Assembly (NCBI GenBank): GCA_963805915.1 | Contig: CAWDWD010000018.1 | Location: forward strand, 1-64,000 | Length of the DNA stretch: 64,000 nt | DNA from: JAEULH01 sp963805915 | GTDB lineage: Bacteria > Pseudomonadota > Alphaproteobacteria > Rhodospirillales > Defluviicoccaceae | Direction of reading: 5' to 3' | Shown here: piece after piece, positions 45,775 to 54,586 of the stretch | Position numbering within the stretch: the stretch's first letter is position 1 | Layout: each line of letters begins with the position of its first letter | Notes under the pieces: model-generated | Seen by the model: the letters and a program-made list of their open reading frames with translations, nothing else | Told to the model about the DNA's origin: nothing | Databases searched by the model: none | Made by a program: the position numbers and the translations under genes

Positions 45775-47097
45775 GTGGCGGCCGGCCTGATCATCGCCGC
45801 CCCCGCGTCGGGGAGCGGCAAAACGGTCTTCACCCTCGGCCTGCTGCGGCATCTGGCGCGACGCGGGGTCGCGGTCGCCTCGGCCAAAGTCGGACCAGAC
45901 TACATCGACCCGGCGTTTCACGCGGCCGCCAGCGGACGGCCCTGCATCAACCTCGACCCATGGGCGATGCGCCCGGAGATGCTTGCCGCCGCCGCCGTCC
46001 GGCTCCGTTCGGCCGCCGATTTGGTCATCTGCGAAGGCGTCATGGGGCTGTTTGACGGCGCCACCGCGACGGCGGGCTCGACCGCCGATCTCGCCGCCGG
46101 CCTCGACTGGCCGGTGGTTCTGGTCGTCGACGCCCACGCCCAGGCGGCCTCGGCGGCGGCGGTTGTGCGCGGGTTCGCCAGCCACCGGCCGGATGTCACC
46201 GTCGCCGGTGTCGTCTTCAACCGCATCGGCAGCGAGCGACACGCAGCCGTGATTCGCGAAGCCTGCGCGCTGGCACTGCCAGAGGTCGCCGTTCTCGGCT
46301 GCCTGCCGCGGGCGGACGACCTGATCCTGCCCGAACGCCACCTCGGATTGGTGCAGGCGCGCGAACACGAAGGCCTCGATGCCTTCCTCGATCGCGCCGC
46401 GGAAGCGATCGACGCTCACGTCGACGTCGACGCCCTCATCGGACTGGCCCAAGCTGGAAAAACGACAGGTGTTACCGGAACCCGATGGCCGATCCCGCCG
46501 CTCGGCCAGCGCATCGCCGTCGCCGACGATGCCGCGTTCGCCTTTCGCTATGCCCTCGTGATCGACGGTTGGCGGGCGGCTGGCGCCGAGATCGCGCCGT
46601 TTTCGCCGCTCGCCGGCGAACCTCCGGACGAACTCGCCGACGCGGTCTATCTGCCCGGCGGCTATCCGGAGCTACACGCCGGCCGGCTCGCCGGCAATGT
46701 GCGCTTTCTCGCCGGGTTGCGGGCCGCCGCCGGCCGGGGCGCGGTAATCCTTGGCGAGTGCGGCGGCTACATGGTTCTTGGTCATGGCCTGGTCGACAGC
46801 GACGGCGCGCGCCATCCGATGGCCGGACTTCTCGCGGTCGAGACCTCCTTCGCCGGGCGCCGGCTGCACCTCGGCTACCGCCGCGTCGCTTTGGCCGCCG
46901 ACACCCCACTGGGGCAGCACGGCGCCGCCTACCGCGGTCACGAGTTCCACTACGCCCGGACGCTGAGCGAAGGCCCCGGCACGCCGCTGTTTCACGCCGC
47001 CGACGCCACCGGCCACAGCCTTGGAATCACCGGCCTCGTCGCAGGCAGCGTCATGGGCTCGTTCATCCACCTCGTCGATCGCGAGGGCGTCGGCTAG
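45775..47097 (+). CDS. cobB: Cobyrinate a,c-diamide synthase (CobB/CbiA)
   Basis: The 440-residue protein has a P-loop ATPase domain (IIAAPASGSGKTVFTLGLL, SAKVGPDYIDPAFHAAASG, ICEGVMGLFDGA) and a C-terminal class I glutamine amidotransferase domain (YLPGGYPELHA, GECGGYMVLG with the nucleophilic Cys, HEFHYAR). It amidates the a and c side chains. The start is GTG 45775, 23 bp after the SCO stop. It completes the corrin-ring genes seen in this window. Confidence 0.94.
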   Translation: MAAGLIIAAPASGSGKTVFTLGLLRHLARRGVAVASAKVGPDYIDPAFHAAASGRPCINLDPWAMRPEMLAAAAVRLRSAADLVICEGVMGLFDGATATAGSTADLAAGLDWPVVLVVDAHAQAASAAAVVRGFASHRPDVTVAGVVFNRIGSERHAAVIREACALALPEVAVLGCLPRADDLILPERHLGLVQAREHEGLDAFLDRAAEAIDAHVDVDALIGLAQAGKTTGVTGTRWPIPPLGQRIAVADDAAFAFRYALVIDGWRAAGAEIAPFSPLAGEPPDELADAVYLPGGYPELHAGRLAGNVRFLAGLRAAAGRGAVILGECGGYMVLGHGLVDSDGARHPMAGLLAVETSFAGRRLHLGYRRVALAADTPLGQHGAAYRGHEFHYARTLSEGPGTPLFHAADATGHSLGITGLVAGSVMGSFIHLVDREGVG

Positions 47098-47226
47098 ACC
47101 CAGCGCCGGATTGTCTTCGCGAATCCCTGCGAACCGCGAGCGTTGACGCAGCCGGCCAAATGCCGCCACATTCGGAACGAACACGCGGTCGCTGCTCTGG
47201 TGGCCACGAGCGAGGAGAAAGCGACC

Positions 47227-47715
47227 ATGACCACGGCGGAGCCGTGCCCGACAAAATCTGCACCCGAGTTGGAACTCGAGTTGGAGCCGGAATATTGGAA
47301 GCGGCGCCCGCTGGCGGAGATGAGCCGGGCGGAGTGGGAGGGCCTGTGCGACGGCTGCGGCAAGTGCTGCCTGGAAAAGCTGGAGGATGCCGACACCGGC
47401 GAAATCAGCCACACCAACGTCGCCTGCCGGCTGCTCGATGTCGGGACCTGCCGGTGCACGCGTTACGCCGAGCGCCGGCGCTACGTGCCCAATTGCGAAG
47501 CGCTGACGGCCGAGAAGATTCTTTCGCTGAGCTGGCTGCCCTCGACATGTGCTTATCGCCTGCTTGCCAAGGGCGAGGACCTGCCGGACTGGCACCATCT
47601 CATCTCGGGCGATCCGGAGCTTGTTCACCGGGTCGGCGCCTCGGTGCGCGGCCGGGCGATCCCGGAGGTCCGCGCCGGTCCGCTCGAACATCATATTGTC
47701 ACCTGGCCGGCTTGA
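47227..47715 (+). CDS. YcgN-family cysteine-cluster protein
   Basis: The 162-residue protein has the YcgN/UPF0260 cysteine pattern: CDGCGKCC around residue 50, then CRLLDVGTCRCTRY and NCEALTAEKI, and later STCAYRLL. These Cys residues probably bind a metal or Fe-S cluster. A strong GAGGAGAAA site precedes ATG 47227. Function is unknown. Confidence 0.9.
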   Translation: MTTAEPCPTKSAPELELELEPEYWKRRPLAEMSRAEWEGLCDGCGKCCLEKLEDADTGEISHTNVACRLLDVGTCRCTRYAERRRYVPNCEALTAEKILSLSWLPSTCAYRLLAKGEDLPDWHHLISGDPELVHRVGASVRGRAIPEVRAGPLEHHIVTWPA

Positions 47716-47730
47716 AAGGCGACCGTCGCG

Positions 47731-48685
47731 ATGGCTCCCGAGTTCCTCAACTCCCCAATCCACCGCCGCCGCCGGACCCGGTGGCGTTTTCGCCGCTGTT
47801 CTCACTCCGCTACGGGACGATCTATCCGTGGACCACGCGCTGTTTGCGCGTCATTGCCAGTGGCTGCTCGATTATGGCTGCGACGGGCTATCGATCCTGG
47901 GTACGACCGGCGAGGCCAACTCGTTTTCCGTCGCCGAGCGCATTGAGATCCTCGACCGGCTGGTCGCGGCTGGCATCCCGGCGGACCGCCTGCTGCCGGG
48001 GACCGGCTGCTGCGCCATCCCCGATACGGTCGCGCTGTGCCGCCATGCGACGGCGCACGGCGTCGCCGGCATCCTCGTGCTGCCGCCGTTCTACTATAAG
48101 GCGGTCAGCGACGGCGGCGTCTTCGCCGCCTACAGTGACGCCATCGAGCAGGTCGGCGACGACCGGATGCGGGTATACCTCTACCACTTTCCGCAAATGT
48201 CCGGCGTCGGCCTGAGCCAACCACTGATCGGCCGGCTGATCGAACGCTATCCCGCCACGATCGCGGGGATGAAGGACAGCTCCGGCGATCTCGCCAACAT
48301 GGTTGGCGCGGCCCACGCGTTTCCCGGGTTTCGCGTGTTCTCCGGCTCGGACGAGTTTCTTCTTGCGCTGTCGCGCGAGGGCGGCTCGGGGTGCATCACC
48401 GCCGTCGGCAACGTTACCAGCGCACTTGCCGCGGAGATATTGGCGGCGCGCGGCAAGGGCAATGACGCAGCGGCGGAAAGCGCCCAGAGCCGCCTGTCAG
48501 CGATCCGCAAGACCATCTCGGCGTATCCGCTGAGCGCGGCGCTCAAGCAGATTATGGCCGACCATAGCGGAGTCGACAGCTGGCTCAACATCCGCCCGCC
48601 GCTGACCCGGCTCGCCGCCGCCGATGCCGCCGCGCTGGCCTCCGCGCTCGACCGCCTCGCCTTTGCCCCGCCGCCCGTTGGTTAG
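47731..48685 (+). CDS. DHDPS/NAL-family aldolase (probable frameshift near start)
   Basis: The frame to 48685 is a full dihydrodipicolinate synthase-family barrel: GGVFAAVLTPLRDD, SILGTTGEANSFS, Tyr in VYLYHFPQ, and the Schiff-base Lys in AGMKDSSGDLANM. No usable start codon exists in that frame. ATG 47731 reads MAPEFLN in another frame, and removing one C from the CCCC run at 47753-47756 joins it to SQSTAAAGPGGVF. The barrel may make dihydrodipicolinate or cleave a sugar acid; the NSFS after the TTGEA block differs from classical DapA, so a sugar-acid or keto-acid aldolase is as likely. Confidence 0.85.
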
Positions 48686-49421
48686 TATTGGCGCGGCCAC
48701 GAAAAACAAGGTGATCCAGCGGCGGACCAGTCTGAGCGCGGACCTCGTGGTCGACAACCAATCGATGGCGCTGACGGTGCGCCGCCATCCACGCGCGCGG
48801 CGGATGACCCTCCGTCTTGCCGTCGATAGTGACGGTGTCATCGTGACCATCCCGGCGAACGCCCCATTCGCGGCCGGAGTAGAGCTAGCGCGGCGCAGTA
48901 CCGGCTGGATCGCTCGCCGACTATCGGCGCGGCCGGAGCGGGTGGCTTTCATCGACGCCGCGGTCATTCCGTTGCGCGGGACCGGCCATCGAGTTCGCCA
49001 CCAACCCGGCCAGCCCGGCGGCGTAGTCGTCGAGGGCGGCCAGCTCCTTGTCGGTGGCGCCGCGAGCCAACTCGGCCCGCGCCTTGAGGCGTGGCTGCGT
49101 GAGCAGGCTCGTGGCGATCTGACAGCGGAGGCAACGGCCATGGCTCCGCGCTTGCGGCGAATGTATGGGCGCATTGGCGTTCGTGACCCCCGCTCGCGCT
49201 GGGGATCGTGTGCCGCCAGCGGCAACCTGTCGTTTTCGTGGCGGCTGATCCTCGCGCCGCCGCCGATCTTGACCTATGTGGTCGCTCACGAGCTCGCGCA
49301 CCTGGTCGAACGCAATCACGGCCCTCGGTTTTGGGCGATCGTCGGCACGCTCGTTGACGACACCGCCGGGGTAAGGGCCTGGCTCCAGCGTCACGGCCCC
49401 GCTCTGCACCGTTACGGCTGA
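48678..49421 (+). CDS. YgjP/WLM-type M48-like metal-dependent hydrolase
   Basis: The protein has about 247 residues. It contains the zinc motif HELAH in YVVAHELAHLVERNHGPRFW, preceded by the family blocks RSRWGSCAASGNLSFSW and RLILAPPPIL. This places it in the YgjP/DUF45 group. The start is uncertain: TTG 48678 overlaps the aldolase stop, and ATG 48765 is an internal alternative. The substrate is unknown. Confidence 0.87.
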   Translation: MVSIGAATKNKVIQRRTSLSADLVVDNQSMALTVRRHPRARRMTLRLAVDSDGVIVTIPANAPFAAGVELARRSTGWIARRLSARPERVAFIDAAVIPLRGTGHRVRHQPGQPGGVVVEGGQLLVGGAASQLGPRLEAWLREQARGDLTAEATAMAPRLRRMYGRIGVRDPRSRWGSCAASGNLSFSWRLILAPPPILTYVVAHELAHLVERNHGPRFWAIVGTLVDDTAGVRAWLQRHGPALHRYG

Positions 49422-49455
49422 AGCGGGCTGACAGCGGGCCGAGAGCTCAGCGAAA

Positions 49456-49932
49456 TCATCGCAGCACCGGATCGGACACCGCAGCGTCCAGCAACATTCC
49501 TAGGCGCGCCGCCGCGGTTCGGGCAAAGCGCAAGGTAAGCGCCTTGCGTCGCGCGGCGGCCAGCGGCGCGGTCGCCATCGGCGCGCGGACGATCGCGCCG
49601 CCATAGGCATCGTCGACGATCACGCCAGCGTCCGCGGGCAGTGCGTCGAGCGGAAAAGTGGCCGGGATCGCGAAGGTAAAGCGGTCGCACGAGGCGAGGT
49701 ATTCGGGCCACTTGTCATCGGCGCGATAGTCGGCGAGCGATGACTTGACCTCGACGATGAGAATGCCGCCGCGGCGGTCGAGCGCGAAAATGTCGGGCCG
49801 GCGCGCGTTGCTCAACGGCAGTTCGCACAGGGTGCGATAACCGTGGTCGGCAAGCATCCGGCATACTCCGCGCGTCAGACGTCGACCATCCACCTCGTTG
49901 CGGTCGCTATCGTTCACTGTCTGTTCGAACAC
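49456..49932 (-). CDS. mmcB: MmcB-family DNA repair protein
   Basis: The 158-residue protein has a PD-(D/E)xK-like core: RRPDIFALDRRGGILIVEVKSSLADYRADDKW (Asp, then Glu-x-Lys; only part is a strict motif), with YLASCDRFTFAIP after it. MmcB is a putative nuclease conserved in alphaproteobacteria and linked in Caulobacter to DNA repair. The start is a GTG at 49932. It is convergent with the metalloprotease gene and divergent from the YjbQ gene. Confidence 0.87.
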   Translation of the reverse strand: MFEQTVNDSDRNEVDGRRLTRGVCRMLADHGYRTLCELPLSNARRPDIFALDRRGGILIVEVKSSLADYRADDKWPEYLASCDRFTFAIPATFPLDALPADAGVIVDDAYGGAIVRAPMATAPLAAARRKALTLRFARTAAARLGMLLDAAVSDPVLR

Positions 49933-50041
49933 GCCTCTTTTTACGAGGCGGCGAACAGCGAAACAAGCCTTCCTTTCGCCAAACCGGGCCTTTCGCCAAA
50001 CCAGGGTTGGCGGCTATGCGTGATAGCGCTAACTTCGCGCC

Positions 50042-50461
50042 ATGAGACAGGTGCAAGACATCATCCGGTTCGAGACCGACGGCCAAGGCCTCTACGAGGT
50101 AACCCACCAGGTACAACGATGGCTGGTCGAACAGGAGATCGATACCGGGCTACTGACGATCTTCTGCCGCCACACCAGCGCTTCGCTGACCATTCAGGAA
50201 AACGCCGATCCGGACGTGCGCCGCGATTTACTCGAGTTTTTCAAGCGGATCGCCAACGAAGATCCGTCGCTCTACCGGCACAGCAGCGAAGGACCGGACG
50301 ATATGCCGGCGCACATTCGCGCCGCGCTGACGGCGGTCAGCCTCTCGGTTCCGGTTTCAAGCGCTCGTCTCGCGCTTGGCTCCTGGCAGGGCCTGTTTCT
50401 GTTCGAGCACCGAACCTCGCCCCTTGTTCGTACCCTTCTCCTTCACCTGATCGGCGAGTAG
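50042..50461 (+). CDS. YjbQ-family protein (UPF0047)
   Basis: The 139-residue protein has the YjbQ pattern: GLLTIFCRHTSASLTIQENADP, HSSEGPDDMPAHIRAAL, LGSWQGLFLFEHRT. Members have been reported to have weak thiamine-phosphate synthase activity; the real role is uncertain. The ATG is at 50042. A weak hairpin (CCCCCT at 50475-50480 with AGGGGG at 50496-50501) follows the stop. Confidence 0.92.
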   Translation: MRQVQDIIRFETDGQGLYEVTHQVQRWLVEQEIDTGLLTIFCRHTSASLTIQENADPDVRRDLLEFFKRIANEDPSLYRHSSEGPDDMPAHIRAALTAVSLSVPVSSARLALGSWQGLFLFEHRTSPLVRTLLLHLIGE

Positions 50462-50531
50462 ACTGGTCCCCTTCCCCCCTCATCAAGCTTAGGTTAGGGG
50501 GCGGGAGCCGGTCCAGGCGAGGGAGAGCGGC

Positions 50532-50963
50532 ATGTCAGTCGGTAACAATGGGCGGTTTGGCGAAAACCCTGCCCAAGCCGGTCGCGAGAAGATCGATTCC
50601 GAGCATCATGTCCAGGTCGGCCTACTCTATGCCCTGCGCGAGGCGGTGAAGTTGGGGCAATCGGAAAACGTCCATGATCTTCTCGACCGCCTCGTCGACT
50701 ACAGCACAATTCATTTTGCCTCCGAGCAACTGCTGATGCGGCTTTACCAGTACGATGACTTTGAAGGCCACATGGCCGAGCACGAGCGGATGATCGAGCA
50801 GTTGCTGGACTTGCGGGCGCGGCAACAGGCTGGGGAAATGTTTGCCGTCGAGCATGGCCTTGATGAACTCGACGTCGGGATCCTGAGCCACATCCGCGGC
50901 GCGGACCGCTACCTCGGCCGGTATCTCGCGGGGCTTGCCGAAAGCGCGGCGCGCCAACGCTGA
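50532..50963 (+). CDS. Hemerythrin-domain protein
   Basis: The 143-residue protein has hemerythrin ligands: His in IDSEHHVQVGLL, His and Glu in TIHFASEQLLM, two His in EGHMAEHERM, and His/Asp in LSHIRGADRYLGRYL. It should bind O2 at a di-iron site. GGGAGAG precedes ATG 50532. It differs clearly from the hemerythrin at 24721-25152, so the two are not a recent duplication. Confidence 0.88.
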   Translation: MSVGNNGRFGENPAQAGREKIDSEHHVQVGLLYALREAVKLGQSENVHDLLDRLVDYSTIHFASEQLLMRLYQYDDFEGHMAEHERMIEQLLDLRARQQAGEMFAVEHGLDELDVGILSHIRGADRYLGRYLAGLAESAARQR

Positions 50964-51096
50964 CGGGATTGTCGCCGCTGGCTGATCCGCGCGCAAAAGA
51001 ATACTGGCCAACGCCTTTGCTGTTCGCCATCATCACTGGATCGCCTGAAGAGAACAACGACGGAGCAAACTTGTCAAAACGGGTGGGAGAAGAACG

Positions 51097-51738
51097 ATGA
51101 GTGAAGGCGATTCAGCCTTACCGGCGCTTGGGACGACCCGTGAGGCGGTTGGCGTTTTTCCGTCCTGGACATCGTTGCAGGGCGCGGTCGATGAACTGCT
51201 GAGTTCCGGGTTCGATCGCTCCGAGTTAAGCCTTCTCGCCAGCCAGAAGATCGTCGAGGAGAAGCTTGGGCATCTTTACGACAAGATTAGCGAGCTTGAA
51301 GACGATGCCGCAGTGCCGCGCGCGGCCTTCGTCGGCCGCGACTCGCTGGTCGAGGGTCGCACCGGCATGATCGGCGGCCTCGCCTACATCGGCGCAATGG
51401 CCGCCGTCGGCGCCGTGGTCGCGTCCGGAGGAACCCTTGCCGCCGTCATCGCCGCCGCAGCCGTCGCCGGCGGTTCGGGTGGCTTGCTCGGTACAATGGC
51501 GGCGCGTTGGCTCGGCCGTGACCGGGCCAAGGAGATGCAGGCTCAGATCGACATGGGTGGGCTTCTGCTCTGGGTCAGGCTCCGCGACGGCGCCCACGAA
51601 GAGCGCGCGGTCGCGGTCCTCAACAGGCATGCCGCCGGCGACGTCCATGTCCACAACCTGGCACGCGGCGACGCTCCCGAGCTGGACCCGCTGTCCGGCT
51701 GGCAGCCGGACCCGTTCCTGCCGCGCGCGCGGGTTTAG
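51097..51738 (+). CDS. Glycine-zipper membrane-associated protein of unknown function
   Basis: The 213-residue protein begins with an alpha/beta region resembling stress-protein modules (EAVGVFPSWTSLQGAVDELLSSGFDRSELSLLA). A Gly/Ala-rich hydrophobic stretch follows (about residues 88-140, with glycine-zipper spacing), and then a second alpha/beta strand region (DMGGLLLWVRLRD ... HVHNLAR). The layout suggests a protein that inserts in or closely contacts a membrane. I do not recognise a precise family. GGTGGGAGAAG precedes ATG 51097. Confidence 0.7.
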   Translation: MSEGDSALPALGTTREAVGVFPSWTSLQGAVDELLSSGFDRSELSLLASQKIVEEKLGHLYDKISELEDDAAVPRAAFVGRDSLVEGRTGMIGGLAYIGAMAAVGAVVASGGTLAAVIAAAAVAGGSGGLLGTMAARWLGRDRAKEMQAQIDMGGLLLWVRLRDGAHEERAVAVLNRHAAGDVHVHNLARGDAPELDPLSGWQPDPFLPRARV

Positions 51739-51786
51739 CGCTTCGTCCAGCCCCGACACGCGCCAGTCGAAACGCTTCGGCGATAA

Positions 51787-52098
51787 CTATGCAGACAGTG
51801 CGGATCGCTTGTCCGAGGTGAGGACGGTTTCGACCTCGACGAGCTGGCGCAGGCTTTCCGCGATGCGCTCGCGCAGAGGCTGATCGAGACCGGCGACCTG
51901 AAGGTCGATGTGAAGATCCTCGCCCCGGGCGCCGCACACGGTGCTGTAGCATTGACTGGGCAGGATTCCGCGCTTGGCAAAAATCCCAAAGACCCGCGCC
52001 ATGACGTTGACCTCGGCGACGGCGGCCACGGAAAAGCAGGAAACCCGTTGGGCCAGTGCCGCATTCCGTACGGCGCTATCGTTGTCGGAAAATGACAT
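51787..52098 (-). CDS. Small ACT-like domain protein
   Basis: The 103-residue protein resembles a stand-alone ACT domain: a first strand (SCFSVAAVAEVNVMARVFGIFAKRG, the family's small-molecule-binding loop and helix), a second strand (QCYSTVCGARGEDLHIDLQV) and a second helix (LRERIAESLRQLVEVETVLT). ACT domains bind amino acids. It may be a regulator of an enzyme encoded elsewhere, similar to the small subunit of acetolactate synthase, but no such enzyme is nearby. It is convergent with the glycine-zipper gene. Confidence 0.65.
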   Translation of the reverse strand: MSFSDNDSAVRNAALAQRVSCFSVAAVAEVNVMARVFGIFAKRGILPSQCYSTVCGARGEDLHIDLQVAGLDQPLRERIAESLRQLVEVETVLTSDKRSALSA

Positions 52099-52327
52099 GG
52101 AAGCATACTTTCAATCGTGGAGTAATTACAGGAGGCGGATGATCCCGGCCCTCAAAAGAGAGCCGGGCCTGTAATCAGCCGCCGCACGCCAACGATCGAA
52201 AGCTTGCTCATGACGCCGTCGCTTACGCCCGGCGGGGCGGCCGGTCAAGGTTCAAACTTGGGGAGCGATAGGCGGAGAAGCTTTTTTGTACCTCCGCTAC
52301 CTGGCGATTTGCGAAACGTCTTCGTAT

Positions 52328-54571
52328 ATGCGGCAGTGTCGGATGAGCATGGGAAAGGCTGCCGTGGCGAACAGGGACGCTTGCCTAGCTTCGGGCGCCG
52401 CGCCGGCGAAGCAACCCAATTGCGACGAACCGCCAGGGTCCGTAGGTCTCGGTTTGTTTGCCGAGCAAATGCTCAGGCAGGCGGCCGAGCCTGTTGTGGC
52501 GTGCGACGCTGCCGGCACGCTGATCTTGGTGAACGACGCGGCCCGGCGCCTCGCGCGGCTCGATCTCGAAGGCAAGACCTTGGCCGAGGCCGGCTTGGTC
52601 TGGGGCGATTTGTATGAGCACGGTCAGCGGGTCGCGGCTACAAAGCTTCCGCTCCAGTCCGCGTTGCGCGGCGAAACCCAGATCGGCCGCGAGGTGCAGC
52701 TGGTGCGCCGCGACGGCATTGTCCAAACCCTGCTGATCAGCGCCGCGCCGGTGCTTGAGAATGGCAGGGTCGTCGGCGCGATCGCCAGCTTGTCCGAAAT
52801 TACCGGTTTCAGGAAAAGCGAGGAGCGCTACCGCGCGCTGGTCGAGGCGGTGCCGATCGGTGTGATCCGCAGCGACATCCATGGCAGAATTCTCGACGCC
52901 AATGATGCTTTCTTGAGCATGATACGCTTCAGTCGCGAGGATCTGGAGGCGGGGCTGATGCAATGGCGAGTACTCACGCCGCCCGAATTTCTTGCTCGCG
53001 ACGAAGCGGCCATCGCCGAGGCCACCGCAATGGGGCGATGCGCGCCGTATGAGAAGGCTTTCATCCGCAAGGATGGGGTGCGCGTCCCGGTCCTTATCGG
53101 CTACACCTTGGTCGGGCCGAAGCGCGAGGAAGCAATTGCTTTCATCCTCGATCGGACCGAGCACAAGGCAGCCGAGGATGCGCTGCGTGCGAGTGAACAA
53201 CGTCTGCGCGACTTGCTCGACAATCTTTTCGCGTTTGTCGGCATCCTCGATCTCGACGGTGTCTTACGGTGGGCCAACCGGTCGCCGCTCGAGGCCGCCG
53301 GGCTGACGCTCGAGGATGTGCGCGGCAAGCGCTTCGAGGACGCCTATTGGTGGTCCTATGATCCGATCGTCCAGGCGCGGATCGCGTCGGCCGCCGAACA
53401 CGCGGCGCAAGGACATCCGTCGCGGTTCGACATCGACGCGCAAATGGCGGGCGGACACATGAGGACCATTGACTTCATGATCGCACCCTTGCGCAACGCC
53501 GAAGGAGCCATCACTCACCTCATTCCTTCCGCTGTCGACGTCACCGAGCGCAAGGCCACCGAGAAAGCTCTGCGCAACAGCGAGGCGCGGTTGCATATGG
53601 CCCAGGACGCCGGCGGGATCGGCGTCTGGGATTGGGACCTTGTCGCCGATTTGGCAACATGGTCGGACTCGTTCTGCTGCCTGATTGGGCTTCAGCCGTC
53701 GCCGGGGCCTAGCCAAGTCGAAGACTTTTTTTCCGCGGTTCATCCAGAGGATCGCGAGCCCGTTCGTCATCAGGTCGAGCGCGCCTTGGACAGCGGAACC
53801 TACCGCAGCGAATACCGCGTCATCCTGCCCTCGGGCGAGATCCGCTGGGTCGTGGCCCAGGGCGAGACCATAACCGACGGCGAAGGCCGCGCGGTGCGCA
53901 TGATCGGCGTCGCCTATGACGTCACGGCGCAACACAGCCTGCTGGAGCATAAGGAGTTCATGCTTCATGAGGTCAACCACCGGGTCAAGAACAGCCTCCA
54001 GCTCGTCTCCAGTCTATTGAACCTGCAACAGAGCACGCTGGAAAGCGCAGAGGTGCGCTCGCATCTGATCGAAGCCGATCGGCGGATTCTCGCCATCGCG
54101 AAGATCCACGAGCATCTGTACCGCGGGGCTGGCCCTGCGAATAAAATTGAGTTTGCCGGCTATCTCCGCGATCTCTGCGCCGAGCTGGAAGACACCATCG
54201 CCGGCGGCCGTGTTATCCGCATCGTTGTCGAGGCCGAGTCGCTCGAACTACCAACCGACCAAGTCATTTCGCTCGCTCTCATCGTCAATGAGCTGGTCAC
54301 CAACGCCGCGAAATACGCATTCGAGGAGCGCGCCGGCGGGCGGATTGGGGTGAGCTTCGGAGCCGGGCCGGACGGATACTACCGACTGGTTGTCGATGAC
54401 GACGGCTGTGGCTTGTCGGGCGGATTTAACGTCGAGGATAGCGGCGGCCTGGGGATGAAGGTCATCGTCGGCCTGGTCCGTGGCATGGACGCCAAGTTAG
54501 AGATCGGCGTGTCCGACGAGGGGGCATCGTTTATCATCACGCTCGGCAAGCAGCCCGGGGGCGAGGCTTAG
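52328..54571 (+). CDS. Four-PAS-domain sensor histidine kinase (HisKA_2 type)
   Basis: The roughly 747-residue protein has no membrane helix, so it should sense from the cytoplasm. Four PAS modules follow one another (about residues 45-160, 165-285, 290-415, 420-545), each ending in a PAC-like segment (LDRTEHKAAEDAL, VDVTERKATEKAL, YDVTAQHSLLEH). The phospho-acceptor is His in EVNHRVKNSLQ, followed by the N box NELVTNAAKYA and G boxes DDDGCGLSGG and GGLGMKV. This is the HisKA_2/HWE-like group seen in general stress and light responses. The start is uncertain (TTG 52286, ATG 52328 or 52343). No response regulator is adjacent. Confidence 0.9.
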   Translation: MRQCRMSMGKAAVANRDACLASGAAPAKQPNCDEPPGSVGLGLFAEQMLRQAAEPVVACDAAGTLILVNDAARRLARLDLEGKTLAEAGLVWGDLYEHGQRVAATKLPLQSALRGETQIGREVQLVRRDGIVQTLLISAAPVLENGRVVGAIASLSEITGFRKSEERYRALVEAVPIGVIRSDIHGRILDANDAFLSMIRFSREDLEAGLMQWRVLTPPEFLARDEAAIAEATAMGRCAPYEKAFIRKDGVRVPVLIGYTLVGPKREEAIAFILDRTEHKAAEDALRASEQRLRDLLDNLFAFVGILDLDGVLRWANRSPLEAAGLTLEDVRGKRFEDAYWWSYDPIVQARIASAAEHAAQGHPSRFDIDAQMAGGHMRTIDFMIAPLRNAEGAITHLIPSAVDVTERKATEKALRNSEARLHMAQDAGGIGVWDWDLVADLATWSDSFCCLIGLQPSPGPSQVEDFFSAVHPEDREPVRHQVERALDSGTYRSEYRVILPSGEIRWVVAQGETITDGEGRAVRMIGVAYDVTAQHSLLEHKEFMLHEVNHRVKNSLQLVSSLLNLQQSTLESAEVRSHLIEADRRILAIAKIHEHLYRGAGPANKIEFAGYLRDLCAELEDTIAGGRVIRIVVEAESLELPTDQVISLALIVNELVTNAAKYAFEERAGGRIGVSFGAGPDGYYRLVVDDDGCGLSGGFNVEDSGGLGMKVIVGLVRGMDAKLEIGVSDEGASFIITLGKQPGGEA

Positions 54572-54586
54572 CGCGTCCTCGCGGCT

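Noticed and set aside
24721..50963. The two hemerythrins as a recent duplication
   Set aside because: Their sequences share little beyond the iron ligands, so they are old paralogues.
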